Assembly: GCA_945867815.1 (NCBI GenBank)
Contig: CAMBIX010000006.1
Location: 48,688-112,687, forward strand
Source: an uncultured Veillonellaceae bacterium
Lineage (GTDB): Bacteria > Bacillota > Negativicutes > Veillonellales > Veillonellaceae
Length of the DNA stretch: 64,000 nucleotides
Reading direction: 5' to 3'
Every line of letters begins with the position of its first letter. The stretch's first letter is position 1. The notes under the pieces were generated by a model, which had not been told where the DNA came from, ran no database searches, and saw nothing but the letters and a program-made list of their open reading frames with translations. The translations under genes were made by a program, and so were the position numbers. Below, piece by piece: positions 55,783 to 64,000 of this stretch.

Positions 55783-56748
55783 TTATAATTTTTTAGCGAT
55801 ATAATAATCGACTGCTCTAACAAAGGCCTCTATATAGTTCTTCCATTCTTCCAGCGTATACACCACTTTTATGCCTTCCCATCTACAGGTCTGCGCTTCT
55901 AATTGTCTCAACATTTGTTCATAATCTTTCTTGGTAAGCCACCCTTTTATCGGTCTTTCTACTAAAGGATATATATATATATACCTCGAATTTTTTTCGT
56001 CACCTTATCCGAAAAATATAAATAATGACTAATAACAGCTGTTGATACCTAACTAATTAATAGTTTATTATCTGCTGCATGATTTAACAAATACACTTCC
56101 CACGGAATAAATTGCTCCGATGCTACTTTATATCCATAAGATTGATAAATGGTCCGTAAAGACTGGGAATATTTAGCGGTTGGATGAACCTTTATTGTAA
56201 CGGAAGAAATATCCTGATGCAAAATATCCATGCACAATAAAAATCTACACAGAGGTTCTGTAGCCTCTACATATCGCTTGTGCCAACCAAAGAATTTACT
56301 TATTCCATCTGGTACATAATTCATCCATTTAGGAGGCACTTTTTTATATTGTTCAAAAACAATAGCTCTTGCTTTTTGTATATCATTCTTCTCTTTATAA
56401 GCAAATATATAATTAACGATTTTCTTAATGCTTGATTACTGTCCATCTTTGGAATTTTAACCAACTGACTTTTCCATTCTTGATAATAAACAGCCATCTT
56501 AGGTTCATACAAATAAGAACTTCCTCTTTCTTGTCTAATTTATATCGTAAGCTTTTAACATATTCCTTCAGACTGCAAGTATTTTCTTTTTTTATTACAT
56601 CTCTAATAGAAAACCCTGTCCTACGCATAATATAAATATGATTAAAAAGCGCCTGCACTTCTAAACGCTGTTTAATTACATCTATATAAGCCCCCTTAAA
56701 ACGCAATACAAGATCCATGGCTGAGTTCGGAAATAAAGTCACCTTCAT
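55783..56748 (-). pseudogene. Glycosyltransferase pseudogene (sialyltransferase-like), several lesions
   Basis: Reading the minus strand across frames gives one protein-like series: MKVTLFPNSAMDLVLRFKG..., a shift near 56525-56545 to SYLYEPKMAVYYQEW, a shift near 56430 to SIKKIVNYIFAYKEKND, then PPKWMNYVPDG, VTIKVHPTAKYSQ, IPWEVYLLNHAADNKLLIS. An in-frame TAG (56049-56051) is followed by VSTAVISHYLYFSD, a shift in a (TA)n run near 55966-55982, and YPLVERPIKGWLTKKDYEQM to 55783. The HP...E...STA pattern resembles GT52/polysialyltransferase-type enzymes; that assignment is tentative. Three frameshifts plus one stop make it dead. Confidence 0.7.
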
Positions 56749-56922
56749 ATTAATCGCTGTTACTAGCTATAAATATATATCAACAATAAAAACAGCGCTT
56801 ACTTGTCCTTTTTCGGTCATGTCTCGTCCCTCTTTTATTTAACTCTTACTGGCTCTTCTATCCACTATCTAAAATCTATACCTTATCTTTTGACATATAT
56901 TACCTATACGTTCCCTGCACTA
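56749..56922. other. Intergenic, nothing recognised
   Basis: Short AT-rich gap between the GT8 gene and the pseudogene; no clear promoter, terminator or repeat. Confidence 0.5.
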
Positions 56923-57909
56923 TTATACTTTTAACTGCTTATAAAATTTACGTGCTAACCAGCTTTCCACTCGTTTATGAATTGAAAGCTCTTTTAGACC
57001 TCCCTCTCCATCAGCTATACTCATTTTCACCCGTTTAGCATAAACATAATACCAACCATTAAAACCTCTTCTCTCCCTAAACTGCCATGGCTTTTTGCTC
57101 CCTGCCCAATGCAAAATCTTAGGTGCTCCTAAATCACTCGTAACATGACGTAATATACGATTCCCTAGTATCTTAAAGCCTAATAAAAATAGGGGTGGAA
57201 TCACATTCCATTCCAACGGCAAGACCTGCCAATCTTTATATAAGATATGGTTCAATATATCTTGGTCATTATGACGATAAGTATGAACCTGTGCCTCTTG
57301 CATAGCTTTTTTTTCATAACCCTTATCTCGCCATTTTTGTAAATCAAACAATAAGACACCTGAATTAAAATAGCTATCTCCTACATGCAGGCCTAAGACC
57401 TTTCTTTTCTCATCCATAGATCGCTTTGAAGATAAAATTCCATAATCAGGAACTGCTCCTAAGGTCTTCTCTTCTAAAAAATAATCCCATAATATAGCTA
57501 TATCATCTAACACAACTAAATCACAATCTAAATAGATACAGCGCTGTATAGACTCTGGTAATAAAGAACCAATCAGCAGACGATAATAAGCCGCTCGACT
57601 TAAATGACCATTAACATAAAAGCCAGTATCTATTTTCTGCATTATATGCACTAGCACCTGTGCTTGTCTAGACTTAACTAACCCCTCAAACGCTTCCTGC
57701 CACTTATCAGATAAACTTTCAGTTAAAATATGAAAATAAATCTTATGAATCTGTGAGGTATTATCTAAAATAGATTGTATAAGAACCATAGCATATGGTG
57801 CATACCCTTCATCACAGGCTAAAACAATATGTATATCATCTGCCCCTTTATCATTCATCCTCTTTTTAGTTAGAGAAAATTTGTTTATCACTTGTTCCAC
57901 TTTTCCCAT
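56923..57909 (-). CDS. Glycosyltransferase family 8
   Basis: Retaining GT-A enzyme (328 aa): IHIVLACDEGYAPYAMVLIQSIL at the start, DxD motif YLDCDLVVLDDI near 118-130, GDSYFNSGVLLFDLQKW and HNDQDILNH. LgtC/RfaJ-like LPS glucosyl- or galactosyltransferases share this layout. Start taken as the ATG at 57909 rather than a GTG one codon earlier. C-terminus is basic, fitting membrane association. Confidence 0.9.
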   Translation of the reverse strand: MGKVEQVINKFSLTKKRMNDKGADDIHIVLACDEGYAPYAMVLIQSILDNTSQIHKIYFHILTESLSDKWQEAFEGLVKSRQAQVLVHIMQKIDTGFYVNGHLSRAAYYRLLIGSLLPESIQRCIYLDCDLVVLDDIAILWDYFLEEKTLGAVPDYGILSSKRSMDEKRKVLGLHVGDSYFNSGVLLFDLQKWRDKGYEKKAMQEAQVHTYRHNDQDILNHILYKDWQVLPLEWNVIPPLFLLGFKILGNRILRHVTSDLGAPKILHWAGSKKPWQFRERRGFNGWYYVYAKRVKMSIADGEGGLKELSIHKRVESWLARKFYKQLKV

Positions 57910-57955
57910 CACATAGCACCTTTTTAGAAATCTACACTTAATCCAATCTATATAA

Positions 57956-58777
57956 TTAATCTCTTACTTTTTCTTGTCGATAGCGATCCTGTAATTTCAT
58001 ATACTTAACTAAGGTATAGGAAAAGTGATTAGCACACATGGCTAATCCTAGCCACCCATCCAAAAAGCCTCTATCTATAATAGTTACTTTTAAATAACCA
58101 AAAGTAGCATGTACAAACGCTTTGCCTAAACTTGTTTTTTTACCCCGTCTATAAGCCTCATCAGCCCAGATTGTTGTATACTGATTAAATTTTTTCCAAT
58201 ACTGTTCCCAAGAATCATAAGTATAATGATTAATATGACCAGCCAATATTCCCACTTCTAAATCTTTAGTCTCTGGATGTTCATGCACAGGATTAACCCA
58301 AGTAACAGCTTTAGTAGGAAATAAACGAGCTACATAGTCAGGTCGCATAGCCCCATGATTACAAGCTTGTCCACAAATAATAGCTTTACGTTTAATTCTA
58401 TAAATTTTTTCTTGCTTATTTTCTCTTACAACCTGCTGTACATACTGAATTAAGGTCTCATCCATCATCTCATCAGCGTCTAAATATAAGACCCAATCTG
58501 TCTTTACAAATTTCAACGCAAAGTTTCTTTGTGCAGCAAAATCATTTGTCCAGGCTCTTATAACTACCTTAGCACCTAATTGCTTAGCTATACTGACTGT
58601 TTTATCCATACTCTCAGCATCAACAATCAACACATTCTGACTACAAGAAAGCGCATTGCGGATAGTATCTGCAATGCGTTTTTCTTCATTCTTTGTCAAT
58701 ATAACAATGGTTACATTATTAACTTGCTTATTATCTTTTATAGCTACCGTTTTTATTTTCATTGTCTGGTCAATCAT
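57956..58777 (-). CDS. Glycosyltransferase family 2 (WaaE/KdtX-like)
   Basis: A 273-aa GT2 enzyme: VTIVILTKNEEKRIADTIRNAL, DAESMDKTVSIAKQLGA, WVLYLDADEMMDETL (DxD) and PVHEH near the acceptor site. The pattern matches the LPS core beta-1,4-glucosyltransferase WaaE/KdtX group. Close spacing to GT8 (46 nt) and the sulfatase-fold gene (53 nt). Confidence 0.88.
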   Translation of the reverse strand: MIDQTMKIKTVAIKDNKQVNNVTIVILTKNEEKRIADTIRNALSCSQNVLIVDAESMDKTVSIAKQLGAKVVIRAWTNDFAAQRNFALKFVKTDWVLYLDADEMMDETLIQYVQQVVRENKQEKIYRIKRKAIICGQACNHGAMRPDYVARLFPTKAVTWVNPVHEHPETKDLEVGILAGHINHYTYDSWEQYWKKFNQYTTIWADEAYRRGKKTSLGKAFVHATFGYLKVTIIDRGFLDGWLGLAMCANHFSYTLVKYMKLQDRYRQEKVRD

Positions 58778-58830
58778 TTCTACTACCTATTCTCTATAGT
58801 GCGAGCAATTATTAAGAGTAAAGACCCCTC

Positions 58831-60873
58831 TTATAAAATATCTAACTTAGTTCTTTCATGTTTCACCAACCAAGCTGATAAGGTCGCATAATCCTCTGCC
58901 AATTCTAACCCTCTCTTATCTTCCGGTGTTCGTTTTAGCACCGATTCTTTCCTTGCTGGTAAAATTAACTCTTCAACCAACTTTGTCTCTACTGTCCCTA
59001 TTTCCTTCTGACTTATCCATTGCATAGGTGTTGCTAGTATATCTGGCTGCGCTTCTGTAAGTGGCGGTACTAACGAATAATACGTCATACCCTTAGGTGC
59101 TATTAAATCAAGAATTGTCGGCATAATATTCATATGACTTCCAATAGGTACTTGTCCAAATGTATCCTGCGTAATATCTTTATGATGAATTAAAATAGGT
59201 GTACAAAATAATTCACGAATAGTCCAATCTCTTGGTAACATAGACGTATTATTTAAATGGGCATAAAGATTACTATGGTCTCCCGTATAGACAACTAAGG
59301 CATCTGGATGAGCCGCTAAGATAGATTTAATAAAATCTTGCGTTGCTTGATCTGAATAATAAGCCGTAGCCAACTCCTTAACCTTCCGTTTATCCCGCCG
59401 AATATCTTCACCAACATTAACTAAAGCCTTATCTGCATCATAACCTAATATTTCATCAGGAATTTTATAAGGACTATGATTAGACGTAGTATATACAAAA
59501 TGAAAGGTTGGTTTTTCTAACTCTTCCGTCTTTTGAGCTACCGTCTTTAGGAAAACATCATCATAAACACCAACCCAAGTCTTAGGTGCATCAGCCGAAC
59601 AAAAATGAGTAGCACTTTCTACTCGATCAAATCCATTGGCCTTCCCATATTTATTAAAATTACCATAAGAAGCATTACCACCATACCAATAAATCGTCTG
59701 ATACCCTAACCCTTTAAGTTGAGCAGCCATAGCTGTTGGCAAAGTATGCGTCCACATTTCTTCCCGTTCATTTAGTTCTAATTGTGCATCATACACACCA
59801 CTCATTAGACTAACAATAGATGGCCGAGACATATTGCCAGCTGGCAAGGCCGTTGTTACCCTAGCGGTATGCAAATCGTCCATAAAAGCCTTAGTCGCAT
59901 CTACAATATGTAAATCCTTAAAAATATCATCAAAAGCCCATTGTGGTACACTTTCTCCAACAATCAAAAAAATCTGCGATGGCTTGCCTATCTTAAAACC
60001 ATTTGTCTTCCGCTTAAAAGCATATAAGGGATTCTTTAAAGACTGCCAAGATGCCTTATATTTTTCTGGTACTAATCGAGTAATGGCTTGATTCATTTCT
60101 TCATCTGACTTAGTCAGATAAGAGCTCAACTGTTTACGCTTAGCCCACTTATAAGCAACCAAATCATCAACAGTAGCACGAGCAAAAAATATATCTTCTT
60201 TAACCTTAGTAGGTATAGTATCCCACTCTGGTTTATCATCATGCATAAAAGTACCGCCATAACGAATCCAGTAAAAAAATGCCACTGCCGTTAACACCAA
60301 AATAAAATTAGCTATATATTGTAACCAGTTTATATCTACATGATAGTAAGGAATCAAAGGGATTTGCAACATGCCATAAAGACCAAATCCAACAGCTACT
60401 ATATAAGGCAAAACGCCAACAATCCATAAAAGTCCATGGTCTTCATTGAAAAATACATCTCTTAAATTATTCTTTTCCGCATGCCCAGCCATATGAATCT
60501 GCGAATTAAATATATCATGAAAATGCTTATAAAACATCATCTTAGCCATAAAAAAGGCATACAGCACCAGTGCATAGGCACAACCAATCACAAGGCGGAT
60601 AGATGTGCCATACACAGTCTCTATCTGAGGCCAAAAGACCGCTGGCAAACCCACAACTAACATAGGGATAAGGAACAAATAGGCATTATAATCCATACCC
60701 CACCAGAATCCATAACGAAAACAGCCACCAATAATACCCCACTTATCCTTTAAGGTTGGATAAGGATTATAGACAGCAATGAAGATAGCACGAAAGATAG
60801 CGCACAGAATAGGAAAGCATATAAAAACTTTTAAAGCGTCCTGCACAGCGTAATAAAAGGGTTCAAAGGTCAC
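58831..60873 (-). CDS. LTA synthase/sulfatase-fold membrane phosphotransferase
   Basis: A 680-aa protein with five or six N-terminal helices (to about 215) and an extracytoplasmic alkaline-phosphatase/sulfatase-type domain: FLIVGESVPQWAFDD, the nucleophile region PAGNMSRPSIVSLMSGVYD, FVYTTSNHSPYKIP, and VVYTGDHSNLY with metal-binding Asp-His. Relatives are lipoteichoic acid synthases, phosphoglycerol transferases and phosphoethanolamine transferases. In a diderm LPS cluster, decoration of glycan or lipid A is more likely than LTA synthesis. GTG start with AGAGGAG upstream. Confidence 0.85.
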   Translation of the reverse strand: MTFEPFYYAVQDALKVFICFPILCAIFRAIFIAVYNPYPTLKDKWGIIGGCFRYGFWWGMDYNAYLFLIPMLVVGLPAVFWPQIETVYGTSIRLVIGCAYALVLYAFFMAKMMFYKHFHDIFNSQIHMAGHAEKNNLRDVFFNEDHGLLWIVGVLPYIVAVGFGLYGMLQIPLIPYYHVDINWLQYIANFILVLTAVAFFYWIRYGGTFMHDDKPEWDTIPTKVKEDIFFARATVDDLVAYKWAKRKQLSSYLTKSDEEMNQAITRLVPEKYKASWQSLKNPLYAFKRKTNGFKIGKPSQIFLIVGESVPQWAFDDIFKDLHIVDATKAFMDDLHTARVTTALPAGNMSRPSIVSLMSGVYDAQLELNEREEMWTHTLPTAMAAQLKGLGYQTIYWYGGNASYGNFNKYGKANGFDRVESATHFCSADAPKTWVGVYDDVFLKTVAQKTEELEKPTFHFVYTTSNHSPYKIPDEILGYDADKALVNVGEDIRRDKRKVKELATAYYSDQATQDFIKSILAAHPDALVVYTGDHSNLYAHLNNTSMLPRDWTIRELFCTPILIHHKDITQDTFGQVPIGSHMNIMPTILDLIAPKGMTYYSLVPPLTEAQPDILATPMQWISQKEIGTVETKLVEELILPARKESVLKRTPEDKRGLELAEDYATLSAWLVKHERTKLDIL

Positions 60874-60984
60874 TGATTTGTCTCCTCTTTCTTAATGCAT
60901 TACAACGAATGACCACTAACAAGCAACCATCCGCTCTTCTTAACCAATCCTTCTATGGAAAGGCCAACAACTTACAATATAGGC

Positions 60985-63912
60985 TTACTGTGGCAAAGAT
61001 TCAATGCACGTTAAGACATTGCCTGCTGCTTTAATCTTTTCCTCATTACCCATAACACACACATGGTTACTAGCGATAACTGCTTCTACTACGTCAGCTA
61101 AGCGTTGAATATCTTCAACGGTGCAAGCAATAACCGACTTACGAAAGGCTGTCTTATCCGCTGTCGTCGAGCCGCTAAAATATTCAGCCATACCTCGTGG
61201 ACCACGCAAGTTTGGTGTCATCGGCAAATCAAGACCACTCATAGTACCTATAATGTACTTACGCATTTCTCTATCGGTTAAGGTAAACTGCCGTAAATAA
61301 TCTGGCAATCCCTTGTAGACATCTAAGGTTTCTGTCAAGTTAGGATCCCGATAACTGCAGAATACCATATTGCCGTTATTATAGAAGTTAGCAAAGGCGC
61401 CATAAGCACCACCTTGTACGCGAACACGAATCCATAAGTATTCATAACGCAAGATAACTTCTAACACACTCATAGCCCCGCTACGTTTATAGCCAAAATC
61501 CTTAAAATTACCACCTTGTGCCACATATTGCACCTTACCGGCTGTAGTTATGCCTGTATTCTTGAAGGTATCACTAAAGACGATAGGCTGATTAGCATCC
61601 GCTTTTACAGGACTATCTCCTTTTAAGTCAGCAACTAATGGCTGAACCATAGCTATAAAATCAGCATAATCAGACACATCACCGACAAAAGAAATATCCA
61701 TAGGTCGACTGATTATCTTCTTCAATACTTTTTCAAGTTTCTTAGGCAAAGCTAAAATTTTATCTTCCTGACCCTGTAATTCAGCTAGCCAAGAGAAATA
61801 GCCTAAGTTATCATTATAGCGGAATTTACCAATTTCAGATACTTGTGCCTGAATCTGATTAGACACCAAGGTGTGTCCTCGGCGAAAAGCTTCTGTCGAC
61901 CAAATCGCCTTAGTCTCATTAATTAATTCAGATAAACGCGTTGTATCCGAAAAATCTGTTTTTTGCAAAATATTAACTACAATGCGGCCTATATGACCTA
62001 GGCTGCGTCGTAAAGCCTTTGTTCGTACAACAAATAAAGGTACGTAAGCTTCCCGTTCATTGTGTTTACTAATAGCTGTCATATCGACAGAAAAATCACC
62101 TAAATGAAGATTAACATCCTTAGCTAAATCTTCATAACTAGCATTGTCCGTATTCATGCGGCCTAATATATCTGTTAATAATTCAGCTAAATAAAATTCG
62201 TCTTCACTTAAACCACTAATCGGGAAATAAAAAGAGCTATAAACAATGCCCTTAGCCGCTGTTGGCATCTTATGAATAGTAGCCGTACCTAACTTTTCCT
62301 CTGTCCGTTCGATAGATTCCACTTCTGGATTTAAATCCGATAGTTCCAATAAAGGTATCGTTGCCAAAGCTTCCGGTGAATCTGGCGCTTCTTGCCGTGC
62401 TTTTAATGCCTTAGTATCGGCTATAACCTGCTGGATTTCTTCTGGGCTCATAGAAGCCTTAATCTTTGCCAATTTATCCCGCAAGGCAGCTTCTTTTTCT
62501 GCTTGCAGTCCTTGTTTAGGATAAATCGTTACCAAGGCCTGATGAGGGTTCTGTAAGATATATGTACGTACTAAATCTTCAAAATAAGAGCCTTTTAACC
62601 CCTCCCGGATGTTAGTCAAAGCCTGTTCATACCGCAATTGTTCAATGGGATCACGGTCATAAATCCAACTATCCATAGCACGAAGACCATACGCAAGCCC
62701 AATCGGATGTCCACCAAAATCCGCTTCCCGCAAGATAAATTCTGTATTATTTAAAGAACCCTCTACTAGCTCTTTATCAAAGCCCTGACCTACAAGTTTT
62801 TGCAAGGTAGATAGAACAAGTTCTTTTACCTCTGCCTGTTTATCTGTATCTGAACCCGTAACGGTTACATTCCACATAGGCTGACGAATACCATCCGTAT
62901 AACCGCCACCCACATCACTGCCAAGGCCAGCACGAATTAAGGCCTGTTTTAAAGGCGCAGCAGCAGATGTTAAAAGCGCATGCGTAATAATATCAAAAGC
63001 CAAATTCTGTTCAACCGTCATTTCCGGCAAAACAAATGCCAATGTATGCATAGCCTTATGGTCTATATTTTCATCCGAACCTACCCCATAAGCATAGGTA
63101 CCCACTTGTTCGTTTCTTAGAGCCTTCTGCAAAGCAATCTCTGAATCGACATGAATACGGTCAAAATGACTTAAGTATTCTTCATTAATAAAATTTAATT
63201 GCTCTTCAATATCCATCTTGCCGTATAAGTAAATATAAGCATTCGATGGATGATAATAAGTCTGGTAAAACTTCTGAAAAGCTTCATAGGTTAAATTAGG
63301 AATTTCATCGGGATCACCGCCGGATTCATAGCCATAAGTCGTATCTGGAAATAAAAGTTCCATCATATGCCGGTCCAATAGAGAATCTGGCGAAGAATAA
63401 ACACCCTTCATTTCGTTATACACGACGCCTTTATAAGTCAAAGGATCTTCTGGCTTTTCTAATTCATAATGCCATCCTTCCTGCATAACGATTAATTTAT
63501 TCTTGGCCACTTCTGGATAAAAAACAGCATCCAAATAAACATCCATTAAATTATGAAAGTCTTTATCGTTTTTACTAGCTACTGGATAGACTGTCTTATC
63601 CGGATAGGTCATGGCATTTAAAAACGTATTTAAAGACCCTTTTACCAATTCAACAAAGGGTTCCTTTAAAGGAAATTTACGAGATCCGCACAGAACGGAA
63701 TGTTCCATAATATGAGCCACCCCAGTGCTATCCTTAGGAGGTGTGCGGAAAGCAATAGAAAATACCTTGTTAGTATCTTCTGTATCAATATATAACAAAC
63801 GGGCTCCTGATTTTACGTGTTCCATTTCATAAATAGTGCCACTGACTTCAGACACTACTTCCTTACGCAAAACCTTAAATCCGGCTACTACTTTATCTAT
63901 CATTAAATCCAT
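60985..63912 (-). CDS. M16C zinc metallopeptidase (PreP/insulinase family)
   Basis: A 975-aa two-lobed peptidase. The inverted zinc motif HxxEH is HIMEH at 67-71 (GVAHIMEHSVLCGSRKFPLKEPF), followed by KGSLNTFLNAMTYPDKTVYPVAS; the M16C associated domain lies in the middle (about 440-700) and the second lobe ends RGPRGMAEYFSGSTTADK. PreP-like enzymes degrade peptides in the cytosol. Start taken as the ATG at 63912 with GAGGT upstream; an open frame to 63942 would begin inside the heptamer repeat. Confidence 0.92.
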   Translation of the reverse strand: MDLMIDKVVAGFKVLRKEVVSEVSGTIYEMEHVKSGARLLYIDTEDTNKVFSIAFRTPPKDSTGVAHIMEHSVLCGSRKFPLKEPFVELVKGSLNTFLNAMTYPDKTVYPVASKNDKDFHNLMDVYLDAVFYPEVAKNKLIVMQEGWHYELEKPEDPLTYKGVVYNEMKGVYSSPDSLLDRHMMELLFPDTTYGYESGGDPDEIPNLTYEAFQKFYQTYYHPSNAYIYLYGKMDIEEQLNFINEEYLSHFDRIHVDSEIALQKALRNEQVGTYAYGVGSDENIDHKAMHTLAFVLPEMTVEQNLAFDIITHALLTSAAAPLKQALIRAGLGSDVGGGYTDGIRQPMWNVTVTGSDTDKQAEVKELVLSTLQKLVGQGFDKELVEGSLNNTEFILREADFGGHPIGLAYGLRAMDSWIYDRDPIEQLRYEQALTNIREGLKGSYFEDLVRTYILQNPHQALVTIYPKQGLQAEKEAALRDKLAKIKASMSPEEIQQVIADTKALKARQEAPDSPEALATIPLLELSDLNPEVESIERTEEKLGTATIHKMPTAAKGIVYSSFYFPISGLSEDEFYLAELLTDILGRMNTDNASYEDLAKDVNLHLGDFSVDMTAISKHNEREAYVPLFVVRTKALRRSLGHIGRIVVNILQKTDFSDTTRLSELINETKAIWSTEAFRRGHTLVSNQIQAQVSEIGKFRYNDNLGYFSWLAELQGQEDKILALPKKLEKVLKKIISRPMDISFVGDVSDYADFIAMVQPLVADLKGDSPVKADANQPIVFSDTFKNTGITTAGKVQYVAQGGNFKDFGYKRSGAMSVLEVILRYEYLWIRVRVQGGAYGAFANFYNNGNMVFCSYRDPNLTETLDVYKGLPDYLRQFTLTDREMRKYIIGTMSGLDLPMTPNLRGPRGMAEYFSGSTTADKTAFRKSVIACTVEDIQRLADVVEAVIASNHVCVMGNEEKIKAAGNVLTCIESLPQ

Positions 63913-63943
63913 GATTACCTCATATATAACAGGGTGCCTCATG

Positions 63944-64000
63944 CTTCATGCTTCATGCTTCATGCTTCATGCTTCATGCTTCATGCTTCATGCTTCATGC
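63944..64000. repeat. Heptanucleotide tandem repeat CTTCATG, at least 8 units
   Basis: Eight perfect copies of CTTCATG from 63944 plus a partial unit at the window edge; the array continues outside. It lies about 30 nt upstream of the M16C peptidase start, in its likely promoter or leader. Confidence 0.95.

Noticed and set aside
56425..56748. Separate small genes in 56.0-56.75 kb
   Set aside because: The three overlapping frames join into one glycosyltransferase-like protein when frameshifts are allowed, so they are pieces of one pseudogene.
58813..58833. TAAGAG/CTCTTA stem as terminator after the sulfatase-fold gene
   Set aside because: Only 6 bp, AT-rich, overlaps the stop codon and lacks a following T-run.
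63944..64000. Repeat array as a CRISPR
   Set aside because: Units are contiguous heptamers with no spacers; a simple tandem repeat.
1..64000. tRNA genes, rRNA, insertion sequences or prophage
   Set aside because: No cloverleaf-like conserved tRNA sequence, transposase, integrase or phage structural gene was seen on either strand.

Overview
The window looks like chromosomal DNA of a diderm Firmicute of the class Negativicutes, most probably Veillonella or a close relative. It is AT-rich and has Firmicutes-type signatures: a cleavable L27 N-terminus with Prp protease, an L21 leader, RNase Y, and a 6S RNA gene next to aspS. These sit beside Gram-negative envelope genes such as an O-antigen ABC exporter, O-antigen ligase family protein, heptosyltransferase-like GT9 and WbaP. 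The genus is inferred; no 16S gene or tRNA is present. Almost every gene is on the minus strand; the only plus-strand genes are a small toxin-antitoxin pair at 45.0-45.5 kb.

Layout, right to left within each minus-strand unit: (1) 1-3.4 kb: 5' part of dnaG, and rny with its own promoter and a terminator-like leader. (2) 3.4-13.9 kb: an eight-gene run ftsK - RodZ-like HTH protein - ygiQ - solute-binding protein - rimO - cinA - recA - recX. (3) 13.9-15.7 kb: rarA, a 150-bp palindromic repeat and a 6S RNA gene. (4) 15.7-25.8 kb: recJ - relA - MBL hydrolase - fur - hemZ - hisS - aspS, with a promoter and a Fur-box-like site in front of recJ. (5) 25.8-28.9 kb: hairpin repeats, hydG, and the rplU-prp-rpmA operon behind an L21 leader. 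(6) 29.0-34 kb: mntP, rng, and the DUF2344/TIGR03960 radical-SAM pair. (7) 34-41.6 kb: cell-shape cluster mreBCD - mrdA - minD-like - rodA, with radC upstream. (8) 42-60.9 kb: surface polysaccharide/LPS region with many glycosyltransferases and an ABC exporter, bordered by broken genes. (9) 61-64 kb: an M16C metallopeptidase preceded by a heptanucleotide tandem repeat that runs off the window.

The left two thirds is conserved core: DNA repair and segregation, stringent response and tRNA charging, ribosome assembly, and rod-complex wall synthesis. The right third builds and exports a surface glycan: WbaP primes undecaprenyl phosphate, GT2/GT4/GT8/GT9/GT25 and DUF4422 enzymes extend the glycan, the short Wzt/Wzm pair exports it, and the O-antigen ligase family protein attaches it. 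Signs of turnover are concentrated in this third: a nonsense-mutated RelB fused to a YoeB tail, a frameshifted rfbC with a scrap of a second glf end, a RelB-YafQ pair whose toxin lost its catalytic C-terminus, a glycosyltransferase pseudogene with at least three frameshifts and a stop, and a very AT-rich GT4 gene.

The most novel signal is non-coding: two related families of intergenic hairpins with conserved caps framed by TCTCTCG...ACGAGA (minus strand) and outer stems that differ from locus to locus yet still pair. They lie 3' of genes at 15.35, 25.9-26.04 and 31.23-31.41 kb.
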